Part shown: in pieces, positions 7,903 through 16,023 of the stretch
Layout of the letters: every line of letters starts with the position of its first letter
How positions within the stretch are numbered: the stretch's first letter is position 1
Origin: Polyangia bacterium
GTDB taxonomy: Bacteria; Myxococcota_A; Polyangia; Polyangiales; JAUICN01
Length of the DNA: 64,000 bases
Direction: 5' to 3'
NCBI GenBank assembly: GCA_030427835.1
Contig: JAUICN010000002.1
Coordinates: 186,001-250,000, forward strand
Position numbers and translations under genes: made by a program
The notes under the pieces: model-generated
Told to the model about the DNA's origin: nothing
Seen by the model: only the letters and a program-made list of their open reading frames with translations
Database searches by the model: none

Positions 7903-9606
7903 TTAAGCTAGGGGGCGTAGGGTTTGTCGCTTTGCTTTGTCCCGCAGTTGGCTGGCGAGCACTTGCCGCTTGACCTTAAGGGATGCGGTACGGGGGAACT
8001 CCTGGGGCCAGGGAAGAACCTCTGCCACCCGTTTGAAATCTGGAAGTGCTTTGTTCCTCTTCAGGAGATCTTGCCAGGCTAGGGCCTCTTTTTCTGGGTC
8101 GAACCGAACGACCGCTACGAGCTTTTCTTCTTCGAGTGGAGTGTCTGGCCAAATGTACGAAGACGAAAATACGGAAAAATCGCTTACGGGGGTGCCTTCG
8201 AAACTGAGTTCAATGTCTTCTGGATAGATGTTTTTTCCACCTGCAGTGACGATCATGTTTTTGGAACGGCCAACCAGGTGCAGGTGGCCCGAGGCATCGA
8301 TCCATCCGAGATCTCCGGTGTGTAGCCAACCGTCGCGAATGGATTCTGCTGTGAGTTCAGGTTCGTTTAAGTATCCCTTCATGACGGTACGCCCACGGAT
8401 GGTGACTTCACCGATTCCCTCTGGGTTTGGGTTGATGATATTGACTTCAATACCTGGGAGAGGCGCACCAACACTATCGGCACGGAAAGGGTGAAGGTCG
8501 TTGACCGTGGCTACCGTACAGACTTCGGTGAGGCCGTAGCCGATAGCTACTGGAATACCGATGCGGTAAAAGAACTCCGCGCGGTTCTTGTCGACGAAAG
8601 CTCCTCCACAGAATAGGTATTTTAGGGATCCGCCAAAGGCCTCGTGGATAGGTTTTAGGAGACGTTTGCTGATGGCATGGTTGGGGCGCTTTTGTGTGAG
8701 TGCGTAGTTGAGAGAGGAGAGCCCGTTAAAGGCTTTCCGTTTGAGTGGCTTCAGTTCATCTAGGCGCTGCTGAATCGCACGCTCGAAGGCTTCTAGTAGG
8801 AGCGGCACAAGGGCCATGTGCGTGACTTTGTATTCTTGCATGGTCCAACGCAGAAACTCTGGGCGAAGGGCACGTTGGTGTACGATCGTAGCGCCTCCGC
8901 AAAGCGGGCCGATAAAGCCCACCATGAAATCGATGGCGTGATTGGTGGGAAGTACAGAAAAGAACCGATCTCCTATTCCCATGGGGTAGAGATCGACGAG
9001 GCGGCCCAGCTGGTAGAGGTAGTTGTCGTGGGTCAGCATGCACCCTTTGGGTCGGCCGCCGGTGCCGCTTGAGTACACCAGGCAAGCAATGTCGTCTCGG
9101 GTGCGTTCAATGAAGGTGGGTTCCTGTTGTGGAACGGGCAAGGCTTCCCATCGCGTTGCGTTGTTTGGGAGTTCGGCGTTTTCGGGTGCTTCTGAGATCA
9201 GGAGTGTGATTCCCTTAGGGAGCGTTTCGTTCTTGAGTCGAGCCCATTGGCTGTATTCGACCAGGAGGACTTGCGGTTGCGCGTGTAGCAGAAGCGCGCT
9301 TTGTTCGTGGGGCTGAAGTTTGTAGTCAATGGGTACCAGAACTGCTCCCCTGTACATGGCGGCGTAGGCGCCAATGGGCCAACGGGATTGATTGGTCATG
9401 AGGATGGCGACGTGCGTACCGGCCTCGACACCTAGTGAAGCAAGGTGACTCGCAACGCGAAAACCCTCCTGGCGAGTGTGCAAGTAAGATAGGCGCTTGG
9501 TTTCGTTCTTGCGATTTACTTCGATAAGTGCCGTTTCAGACTTGTACTGGATGAGTGCGTCTCGCAGGAGTGCCCCAAGGCAGGGATAGTTGTCGGCGTG
9601 AACCAC
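7903..9606 (-). CDS. AMP-dependent acyl-CoA/acyl-ACP ligase
   Basis: 567-residue adenylate-forming enzyme with LVYSSGTGGRPKGCML (177-191, a variant of the usual SGTTGxPKG with Thr to Gly), GYGLTEVCTVATVND near 355, and GDLGWIDASGHLHLVGRSKNMIVTAGGKNIYPEDIE, which contains the hinge and the A8 motif. The GTG start at 9606 overlaps the TAG stop of the preceding acyl carrier protein gene by one base. That coupling suggests that the enzyme may load the adjacent ACP rather than only CoA. Family membership is clear; the acyl acceptor is inference. Confidence 0.88.
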   Translation of the reverse strand: MVHADNYPCLGALLRDALIQYKSETALIEVNRKNETKRLSYLHTRQEGFRVASHLASLGVEAGTHVAILMTNQSRWPIGAYAAMYRGAVLVPIDYKLQPHEQSALLLHAQPQVLLVEYSQWARLKNETLPKGITLLISEAPENAELPNNATRWEALPVPQQEPTFIERTRDDIACLVYSSGTGGRPKGCMLTHDNYLYQLGRLVDLYPMGIGDRFFSVLPTNHAIDFMVGFIGPLCGGATIVHQRALRPEFLRWTMQEYKVTHMALVPLLLEAFERAIQQRLDELKPLKRKAFNGLSSLNYALTQKRPNHAISKRLLKPIHEAFGGSLKYLFCGGAFVDKNRAEFFYRIGIPVAIGYGLTEVCTVATVNDLHPFRADSVGAPLPGIEVNIINPNPEGIGEVTIRGRTVMKGYLNEPELTAESIRDGWLHTGDLGWIDASGHLHLVGRSKNMIVTAGGKNIYPEDIELSFEGTPVSDFSVFSSSYIWPDTPLEEEKLVAVVRFDPEKEALAWQDLLKRNKALPDFKRVAEVLPWPQEFPRTASLKVKRQVLASQLRDKAKRQTLRPLA

Positions 9607-9839
9607 TAGAGCCTCCTCTGAATCACTTCCGCAAGGGCTTGGAAGGTGCGGATGTCTTGGATTTCGTAGTCTGGCACTTCAATCCCAAATTTTTCTTCAA
9701 TTTCAGTAAGTAGCTCCATGGCCTGAAAGCTGTCGATGGCGAGGGCTTGGAAGAGGTCACTTTCTGGGGTGAGTTCTTCTCGGGGCTTGTTGAATCGGGT
9801 GGAGGAAAGGTCGAATAGGGTGGCCAGTACGTCGGACAT
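9606..9839 (-). CDS. acyl carrier protein
   Basis: 77-residue carrier protein. The phosphopantetheine attachment serine is Ser37 in LAIDSFQAMELLTEIEEKFG, a DSF variant of the usual DSL. Four-helix length and acidic character are typical. It opens a four-gene minus-strand lipid operon with the AMP ligase (one-base overlap), the lipid kinase and the PlsC acyltransferase, which suggests a dedicated rather than housekeeping ACP. Confidence 0.9.
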   Translation of the reverse strand: MSDVLATLFDLSSTRFNKPREELTPESDLFQALAIDSFQAMELLTEIEEKFGIEVPDYEIQDIRTFQALAEVIQRRL

Positions 9840-10079
9840 GGAGTCGATCTAGCGCACTCTGGGGGCGACTCAATCGATTGTGAAATCCGTCCCAGGGTCG
9901 TGGAGGCGTATCCCTGGAAACGGGAAAAAGTGAGGTTGAGGTCAGAGAATATGCAAGCTGGTGTGGTTTCAGATGTTCCCGTGGAGCCGCCGGAACGTAG
10001 TCAGGCAGAAACGGGAGGTATCGCGCGCCCCATTCGATCTGATCGAGTTTTTACCCTGATCTTTGGCCCTGGAGCCGCG
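9840..10079. other. intergenic region between arsS and the ACP operon
   Basis: About 240 bases with no supported gene; it should hold the minus-strand promoter of the ACP operon. Visible structure: a perfect dyad TCGATC-T-GATCGA at 10034-10046, just beyond the arsS stop, and an inverted repeat CCAGGG (9892-9897) with CCCTGG (9912-9917). A plus-strand open frame at 9900-10217 runs across it into arsS antisense and is judged a shadow. Confidence 0.35.
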
Positions 10080-11165
10080 TCATGGGTGCTCGTCGTAGCT
10101 TCCGTTGGTGAGGGGATGTGGTTCGGTGGTGGAGCCGCCGCAGGAGGAGCCAGCGCCGGCGGTGCATCCGTAGCAGTGTTGGTCGATTTGGATATTGCGG
10201 TTGGCGAGGGCGTGTAGATTGAAGTTGTGGATGTGTAGGGGGGTGTTGTTGTGTACCGCTGGCATTTCCAGCATTTGGTTGAAGTCGCAGTCGTAGAGGG
10301 TGCCGTCCCAACCCACGGAAAGGGTGTTGCGGCACATGACACCTGCGGCGGCGCTAGGGTTGAAGCTCTGGACTAGCTTTTCCATGTAGTTGTTGAGGTT
10401 GTCGGTTTCTTCGAGCCATTCGAGATAGCGGCTGATGGGCATGTTGGTGATGGTGTAGAGGTTGTTGAACTGAATGCCGTGCCGGTTTTGCAGTTCCCGT
10501 TTCCACTCTTTTTCAAGGGAAGGTTGGCTGGCGGGGAGGAAAGCCCCCGTCGGGTTGGTGACCAGGTTGAGTTGAAGTTTTGGATTGCGGCCATAACCCA
10601 CGTGGTTCAGACGTTCGATCATGCGAATGCTTTTTTCAAATACCCCTTCACCCCGCTGAGCATCGGTTGCCAGGTTTCGGTAGTGGGGTAGGGAGCACAC
10701 CACTTCCACTTGGTTCTCCGCAAAGAACTCCGGTAGGTCCCGGTGGGATGGGGTGTCCATGATCGTAAGGTTGCATCGATCTAGGACGTGCAACCCAAGC
10801 GCGCGGCATTGCTGTACGAACCAACGGAAGTTCGGGTTCATTTCTGGAGCTCCGCCGGTAATGTCGACGGTGGGGATCCGTGTTTCCTCCAGGATGCGTA
10901 AGCATTGCTCCATGGTTTCACGGGACATGGATTCTCGCCGGTCGGGGCCGGCGTCCACGTGGCAATGGCGGCAAGTTTGATTGCACAGGCGGCCCACGTT
11001 CACTTGGAAGATTTCCAGGGGGGTGGGCGTGAGGGGCCAGAGGCCTGCGTTCTTCAGGTGATGGCCAAATGGAGTGAGATCGAGGCGTTGCAGGTGCTGG
11101 CGTTGCACCCTCGGAGATGCCAGCTCGGTACCACGGGCTTGGAGAGTGGGTAGTGGGGTAGGCAC
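10080..11165 (-). CDS. arsS: arsenosugar biosynthesis radical SAM protein ArsS
   Basis: 361 residues. The radical SAM cluster motif is CNQTCRHC (Cys61, Cys65, Cys68), preceded by LEIFQVNVGRL, as in the ArsS/DUF3641 family. The C-terminal Cys-rich box CYGCTAGAGSSCGG (Cys331, Cys334, Cys342) would hold an auxiliary iron-sulfur site. ArsS is known to transfer a 5'-deoxyadenosyl-type group to dimethylarsinous compounds on the way to arsenosugars. The following-strand neighbour upstream is the AhpD-like protein that usually accompanies arsS. The arsenite methyltransferase arsM, the normal partner, is not in this window, so it may be elsewhere in the genome. Confidence 0.92.
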   Translation of the reverse strand: MPTPLPTLQARGTELASPRVQRQHLQRLDLTPFGHHLKNAGLWPLTPTPLEIFQVNVGRLCNQTCRHCHVDAGPDRRESMSRETMEQCLRILEETRIPTVDITGGAPEMNPNFRWFVQQCRALGLHVLDRCNLTIMDTPSHRDLPEFFAENQVEVVCSLPHYRNLATDAQRGEGVFEKSIRMIERLNHVGYGRNPKLQLNLVTNPTGAFLPASQPSLEKEWKRELQNRHGIQFNNLYTITNMPISRYLEWLEETDNLNNYMEKLVQSFNPSAAAGVMCRNTLSVGWDGTLYDCDFNQMLEMPAVHNNTPLHIHNFNLHALANRNIQIDQHCYGCTAGAGSSCGGSTTEPHPLTNGSYDEHP

Positions 11166-11197
11166 GGCTTGTTTTCTGTGAACGTGTGGGTTGGGCC

Positions 11198-11533
11198 CTA
11201 CATGGAGATCTTTTTGGCGGTGTTGCGCATCTGGATGCCGTGTACGAGGGATGCGCCTCCTCGAATGGCCGCGGCCACGTGCACGGCCTCGGTCATTTGA
11301 TCCATGTCGGCTCCCTTTTCTAGGGCGTCGCTGGAGTAGGCGTCAATGCAGTAGGGGCATTGCACGGCGTGGGCCACTGCCAGGGCGATGAGTGACTTTT
11401 CCCGTTGGGACAGGGCGCCTTCGGCAAATACTGCCCCGTACCAATCAAAAAACTTTTTGGCGAGTTCGCCCGCATTGTTCCCAATTTCAGGAAACCGGCC
11501 CAGATCGTGGTTGTGGTAGTAGTGCTCGCTCAT
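11198..11533 (-). CDS. AhpD-like carboxymuconolactone decarboxylase family protein (arsenosugar-associated)
   Basis: 111 residues matching the small AhpD-like peroxidase-related proteins found next to arsS. The motif is SLIALAVAHAVQCPYCIDAYSSDA, given here as positions 47-70: Glu45, a His at 55 and the CxxC pair Cys59/Cys62, followed by the AVHVAAAIRGGASLVHG helix. In AhpD this CxxC/His/Glu set performs thiol-dependent peroxide reduction. It lies 32 bases upstream of arsS on the same strand, so an operon is likely. Redox activity is from family knowledge; its exact step in arsenosugar synthesis is unknown. Confidence 0.88.
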   Translation of the reverse strand: MSEHYYHNHDLGRFPEIGNNAGELAKKFFDWYGAVFAEGALSQREKSLIALAVAHAVQCPYCIDAYSSDALEKGADMDQMTEAVHVAAAIRGGASLVHGIQMRNTAKKISM

Positions 11534-11670
11534 GGCGCAGGAGTATGTCGGTCCAGGTGAGGCGTTACTGGGCGTGTACCGAAGCCACGACGCATGTGGG
11601 TTGGTGTATCCGTTATTTTTGTATTTTTTTGTGTTGATCGGATTTTTGAGTTGGGTTTAAATCGCCCGTC

Positions 11671-12279
11671 ATGGAGGTACGGCAGCTGCAACTCCCGGCT
11701 TGGATTCCGGCTTTTTTCTACCTGTTGGCCAGCGTTTTGCTGGTTGGCGTGTTGGTGGTGGGAAGCGGGGTCGTGCTTGCGGAGGTGGATTCTCGCGGCA
11801 ATCAACGCGAAGCCCAGGATCCGCCGCCAGGGTATTGGGGTTTTGTGGAGATTCCACCGGTTGCGCGTGCTTCCCAATCCATTTTGAGGCGCGGTGCGCC
11901 TGGGGCCATTTTGAGGGGCGGTGCGCCTGGGGCCATTTCGGTTCCTGGTCTTTCGCACCTGTCCAACAGGGGGATGATGTCCAACTTGCCCCAGGTGCAA
12001 GAAGGTCTACTCCCCGAGGAGGAGGCCCATTCCCTTTCCTTGCCTGGCGAGGGATGTGCCCAACATTGTGAACGTCGGGGGCTCCGCTGTGCGGGCGCCA
12101 GTGCGGTGGAGCAGTGCGGGGTCACCACGGATTTTCAAGGTTGCGGCAATAGCGACAGTTGGATCCTTCGCCAGCCCCCCTTCCACCGTTCCTATTGCAC
12201 CGCCGACTGGCACAGCAACGGCGCCTGCGGGAATAACCCCAACATTTACAACTCCTACTGCTGCCGCTGCGCCCCCTAA
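11671..12279 (+). CDS. membrane-anchored Cys-rich protein, unknown
   Basis: 202 residues. An N-terminal hydrophobic segment (about 11-37) serves as signal anchor. A low-complexity part follows, with two copies of a nine-residue unit ILRRGAPGA / ILRGGAPGA encoded by a 27-base tandem repeat (11881-11934). The C-terminal 80 residues hold about ten cysteines (GCAQHCERRGLRC ... QGCGNSD ... SYCTADWHSNGACGN ... SYCCRCAP), as in small disulfide-rich extracellular domains. No family recognised. The start ATG at 11671 lacks an obvious ribosome site. It is convergent with, and 8 bases from, the first of five lipoprotein paralogues. Confidence 0.62.
   Translation: MEVRQLQLPAWIPAFFYLLASVLLVGVLVVGSGVVLAEVDSRGNQREAQDPPPGYWGFVEIPPVARASQSILRRGAPGAILRGGAPGAISVPGLSHLSNRGMMSNLPQVQEGLLPEEEAHSLSLPGEGCAQHCERRGLRCAGASAVEQCGVTTDFQGCGNSDSWILRQPPFHRSYCTADWHSNGACGNNPNIYNSYCCRCAP
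11881..11934 (+). repeat. 27-bp tandem duplication inside coding sequence
   Basis: Two adjacent copies of a 27-base unit starting ATTTTGAGG and containing GCGGTGCGCCTGGGGCC; they differ at one position (C/G). It is in frame and gives the nine-residue repeat of the Cys-rich membrane protein. Confidence 0.8.
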
Positions 12280-12287
12280 ACGATCAT

Positions 12288-14138
12288 CTAGAGTAGGCGG
12301 GGGGTGCATCCTGTTTGGCTTACGCCGAAGGTGTGGAGCCTTGGTGTGGCGGATTGGGTGTCTAGACGTTCTAGGTCCACTTCGATTTCTAGGTATTGGG
12401 CCTGGGGGTCCAGGGGTGTACTGGATCCCAGGGGCCACGGTGACTCGGTGGGGGGTGAGGCTCCCAGGGGTATCCAGGGTTTTGTGGCGAGGTCTGCGCG
12501 GCTGGTGGAGGTTCGTACCCGAAAGGAGATGCGGGTGTGTTGGGGTAGGTTCGCGCTCCAGTGGAGTTCGCTCCAGGCGGCTCCGTCGCTAAGGCAAGAC
12601 TCGAAGGTGTGTCGGTAGTAGCCATGCGCATGGGAGGCCAGGGCCAGTTGCTGGCCGGTCATGTCAGAGTAGGTGTAGGGGCGATTGACGTAGTTCACTG
12701 AGGTGGTGTCGACTTTGTGTCGACCTCCGGTGCCAGGGGTTACCACGGCGGTATTCGTGTCCCGTGTGATGGACCACACTTTCCCTTGGGTATCCACCGC
12801 CACACCCTTGTTGAAGTTTCCTACGGTGTCCCTGAGATAGTTCTGTTTGGTGGCGGAATCCCCGTCGATCTCAAGGAGGCCTGAGGTTCCCGCTGCGGCC
12901 CAAATGCGGCCCTCGGAGTCCGCGGCAATACCGTGGGTTCTGGTGATGTTTTTCACGTAGGCAAAGCGGTTCTGCAGGGGGAGGCTTGGATCGTAGCGGG
13001 TCACGTGAGGGAACCCGCCCATCCATACCCGTTGTTTGTGATCCACGGTAATGCCGTAGGGGTTGCTGCTCGCCACGAGGATTTTTTCCATGATGCAAGC
13101 GTCGTTGCTTGCGCTGTTGTTGCCAGGTACTCCCGTTCCGCTGCAGATGTTGTCGTCGCAGGTGGTGTCGACGCATCTGTGTGTGTCCACGCGACCAAAA
13201 TAGGGTGCGCCCTCTTCTGCCATCCAAAGGTTCCCCTTCTTGTCGAGGGCAAGGCCGTAGGGCAATACGGGGGGGGTGACGGTAAGAAGGATCTTGCCGG
13301 TGTCGCCGTCTAGCTTGTGGAGCTTGCGCCCTCGGTAGTTGCCAACCCAAAGGACGCTGGTGTTTCCATCCAGCGTGGTGACGTGTTGGGCCGCGACGCT
13401 TCTGGAGCCGCCGCTGGAATCTGGAAGGGTGGTAGACCAGAGCACGCACTTGTCTCGCCCAAAGGGCAGGGGAGCGGTGCCCTTTTTGAATGTCTTGGTC
13501 TTCCCGTTGTGGTTCGGACAATCTTCACCAAGGGGAGATATTTTGGTGACGACCCTTGAGATCCCGCGGTGGCCCACGTAGGCGTTTCCGTACAAATCAA
13601 CGCTTGTGCGTGAGGGCTCAACCCCTCCCGTGTGGTAGCGGCCCTCCTCCTTCAGGGTTTTCGTATTGATCTTCGAGATGGTGTTTTCTGGGGTGTTTGT
13701 GATCCAAATGTACGAGTGGGTGGTTTTTGAGGTGTCGATGACCAGTGCGCCGTCCGAGGATGCAATGTTGACGTGATCGTTTGGGTTTCCACCAAGGTCG
13801 TAGGTATTGTTTGGAATGCAAGCGCCAACGGTGGTGATGCCGGGGCCGTTGGGGCACGTTAGTTCTGTGTCAGAAAAGCAGGTGCCTGCGATGCAGGCTC
13901 CGGTGGGGCAGGGTTTGATGTCACTGCAGGTGCTTGCGTTTGATCCGGTGTTGTCTGGATCCTGATCGCCCGTTCCGAATGGCGTGTGACTGGAACGCCC
14001 ACATTGCACAGAGGCCGCGACCAGGAGTAGCGGTGCAAGAATCACCCGTGTTGAAACAGGGCTGCCATGGGGGCTTCGGCAGGTGGATTTGGATGAACGA
14101 CGGGTAGAACTATTTTCGGCCGCTTGTACTGAATTCAC
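12288..14138 (-). CDS. surface lipoprotein, five-member paralogous family, copy 1
   Basis: 616 residues from the most distal start; a lipobox ASVQC (Cys46) follows a hydrophobic segment, so the true start may be internal. Layout shared by all five copies: a Cys stub (Cys71, 77, 82, 87, 95), then a beta-propeller-like body with SYIWITNTPENTISKINT, YGNAYVGHRG, KISPLGEDCP, LHKLDGDTGKILL, YGITVDHKQRVWMGG, VTRYDPS, HGIAADSEGRIWAA, GVAVDTQGKVWSI, and then a C-terminal domain starting at PYTYSDMTGQQLALASHA and ending RLHTFGVSQTGC. The repeats resemble NHL/SMP-30/Vgb-like propellers, but no catalytic set is evident. The most divergent copy in the C-terminal region. Probably outer-surface; function unknown. 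A small hairpin CCCGC/GCGGG (14147-14164) lies upstream. Confidence 0.85.
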   Translation of the reverse strand: MNSVQAAENSSTRRSSKSTCRSPHGSPVSTRVILAPLLLVAASVQCGRSSHTPFGTGDQDPDNTGSNASTCSDIKPCPTGACIAGTCFSDTELTCPNGPGITTVGACIPNNTYDLGGNPNDHVNIASSDGALVIDTSKTTHSYIWITNTPENTISKINTKTLKEEGRYHTGGVEPSRTSVDLYGNAYVGHRGISRVVTKISPLGEDCPNHNGKTKTFKKGTAPLPFGRDKCVLWSTTLPDSSGGSRSVAAQHVTTLDGNTSVLWVGNYRGRKLHKLDGDTGKILLTVTPPVLPYGLALDKKGNLWMAEEGAPYFGRVDTHRCVDTTCDDNICSGTGVPGNNSASNDACIMEKILVASSNPYGITVDHKQRVWMGGFPHVTRYDPSLPLQNRFAYVKNITRTHGIAADSEGRIWAAAGTSGLLEIDGDSATKQNYLRDTVGNFNKGVAVDTQGKVWSITRDTNTAVVTPGTGGRHKVDTTSVNYVNRPYTYSDMTGQQLALASHAHGYYRHTFESCLSDGAAWSELHWSANLPQHTRISFRVRTSTSRADLATKPWIPLGASPPTESPWPLGSSTPLDPQAQYLEIEVDLERLDTQSATPRLHTFGVSQTGCTPRLL

Positions 14139-14190
14139 GCGCGCCTCCCGCCTAGTCTAGCGGGTCACAGTTGCCCGTCGAGGCAGGTTG

Positions 14191-15954
14191 CTAGAGGACG
14201 GTATCTTCACAGCCGGTTTGGGTTACCCCGAACGTGTAGAGGCGTGGGGTAACGTCCTCTGAAGGGGCAGATTCTAGGCGTTGGAGTTTGGCTTCGATTT
14301 CGATGATGGCGGCGCTTGGGTCCTGGCTTGCGTCGGATAGGGCGGTGGCCAGGTCGCTTGGGGTTGTGAGGGTGGGGGTGGTTCCAAGGGTGACCCACGG
14401 GGCGCTGCTAAGTGCGCTTGCATCCGTTGCGGCACGGGCCCGAAAGCTTAGTTGGGTACCGGTGGGAACGTCGGCGCTCCAGGTAAGGTTTTCCCAGGCG
14501 GTGTTGGTGCCTGTGCACGTGTCGAAGGTGTGTCGGTAGTAGCCGTTCACTTGGGATGCCAATGCCAGTTGCTGCCCGGTCATGTCGGAATAGGTGTATG
14601 GGCCGTTGAGGAATCGTACGGATGTGTTGTCCACGGTGTAGTTGTTTTGAATGCCATCTTCCGTGGGTTCAACAACGGTTGCGAAAACAGACTGTTGGCT
14701 TATCGACCAAACTTTTCCTTGCGGATCGATGCCGATGCCCTTGTTTCCTCCTCCACCTGGTGTTCCTGGTACGTAGCCCACCGCGGTGGCGGTGTCCGCG
14801 TCGATTTCCAATAGCCCGTGGTGGGTGGCTGCCCCCCAGATACGACCCGCGCTGTCGGCGGCGATACCGTGCACAAAATCGGTGGTGATCGTGGTAAATC
14901 GACTGCCCATGGCAGCATTCGGATCGTAGCGAGTCACGTCTTCCCCACCGAGCCAAACCCTTTGTGCTTCGTCGACGGTGATGCCGTAGCTGGTAACGCC
15001 GGAAAGGGTGATCCGTTCCATAATGGCGCTGTCGTCATCGGTCAGGATGTTGTCGTCACAGGTGGTATCTGTACACATGTGGGTGTCGACCCTTCCAAAG
15101 ACGTTGGGTTCGCGAGTCGCGATCCAAAGGGTGCCGTTTTTGTCCAGTGCGAACCCGTAGGGGTCTACTGGCGAGTTGATTTCCAGAAGCTCTGTGCCGT
15201 CTTCTCCGTCGAGCTTGTGGAGGGTGCCGTCTTCCAGACAGCCGACCCAGACATAGGTGGCGATCTCTCCGTCCAGGCCTGTTACGTGTTGTACCGCCAT
15301 GGCGCGGGAGGTGCCGCCCGTCGTGGAAATGACGGTGCTCCAGAGCAAGCATTTGTCTTGGCCGTTGGGTAGGGGGATGTTGCTGTCGGAGGTCAATGTG
15401 CGCCCGCTGTGTTCTGGGCAGTCTTCTCCCAAGGGCGAGAACTTGCTGACGCTACGCGCTGTGCGATGGCCCACGTAGGCGTTTCCGTAGAGGTCAATGG
15501 TGGTTCGCGAAGGCGAAGTGCCTCCGGTTCTGTAGCGAGCCAACTCTTGCTTGGAGATGGTATCGACTTTGGAGATCGTGTGCTCGTTTGTGTTGGCGAT
15601 CCAAATGTAGCTGTGGGCCTGTTTGGTGGTGTCGAGTACGAGGGCGCCGTCGTCCGGGTCCACGTTGACACGATCGGTGGGGTTGTTGTCCAGGTCGTAG
15701 GTGTTGCCCAGGTCACAGGCGCCGATGGTGGTTGAAGTGTGGTCGCCGGCGCAGGTGGTTTCCACGGGCGTGGTGCAGGTGCCCGCCATACAGACGTTGC
15801 TTGCACATTGGTCATTGGAGGTGCAGGCCGATCCACCCGGCCCTCCGTCTGGGATCCCTCCGTCGCCGTCAGTTCCAGATTTTTGGGTGGACGGGCTGCC
15901 TCCGCAGGCGAGCAGCAGGGCGGTGAGTAAAACCGGAAACGACTTGGAGAACAT
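14191..15954 (-). CDS. surface lipoprotein, five-member paralogous family, copy 2
   Basis: 587 residues from the ATG at 15954 (the frame extends to a TTG at 15972, which is less likely). Signal peptide MFSKSFPVLLTALLLACGG with lipobox Cys. A short Gly/Ser linker leads to the Cys stub (CTSNDQCASNVCMAGTC) and then the propeller-like body: SYIWIANTNEHTISKVDT, YGNAYVGHRT, KFSPLGEDCP, YGITVDEAQRVWLGGEDVTRYDP, HGIAADSAGRIWGAATHHGLLEIDAD, GIGIDPQGKVWSISQQ, and the C-terminal module PYTYSDMTGQQLALASQVNGYYRHTF through LYTFGVTQTGC. An inverted repeat TTGGAA/TTCCAA (15982-16015) lies just upstream and may end transcription from copy 3. Confidence 0.87.
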   Translation of the reverse strand: MFSKSFPVLLTALLLACGGSPSTQKSGTDGDGGIPDGGPGGSACTSNDQCASNVCMAGTCTTPVETTCAGDHTSTTIGACDLGNTYDLDNNPTDRVNVDPDDGALVLDTTKQAHSYIWIANTNEHTISKVDTISKQELARYRTGGTSPSRTTIDLYGNAYVGHRTARSVSKFSPLGEDCPEHSGRTLTSDSNIPLPNGQDKCLLWSTVISTTGGTSRAMAVQHVTGLDGEIATYVWVGCLEDGTLHKLDGEDGTELLEINSPVDPYGFALDKNGTLWIATREPNVFGRVDTHMCTDTTCDDNILTDDDSAIMERITLSGVTSYGITVDEAQRVWLGGEDVTRYDPNAAMGSRFTTITTDFVHGIAADSAGRIWGAATHHGLLEIDADTATAVGYVPGTPGGGGNKGIGIDPQGKVWSISQQSVFATVVEPTEDGIQNNYTVDNTSVRFLNGPYTYSDMTGQQLALASQVNGYYRHTFDTCTGTNTAWENLTWSADVPTGTQLSFRARAATDASALSSAPWVTLGTTPTLTTPSDLATALSDASQDPSAAIIEIEAKLQRLESAPSEDVTPRLYTFGVTQTGCEDTVL

Positions 15955-16023
15955 ACCCAGGTATTCTACCAATTGATTGGGTTGGAATGCTGAGTTTTCG
16001 GCCGGCCGGTTCCAAATTTGTGG

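Noticed and set aside
9900-10217. Plus-strand open frame of 105 codons
   Set aside because: It runs antisense into arsS, whose frame is clearly coding; Gly/Ala/Val repeats reflect codon bias of the other strand.
12007-12438. Minus-strand open frame of 143 codons
   Set aside because: It overlaps both the Cys-rich gene and lipoprotein copy 1; Pro/Arg-rich shadow.
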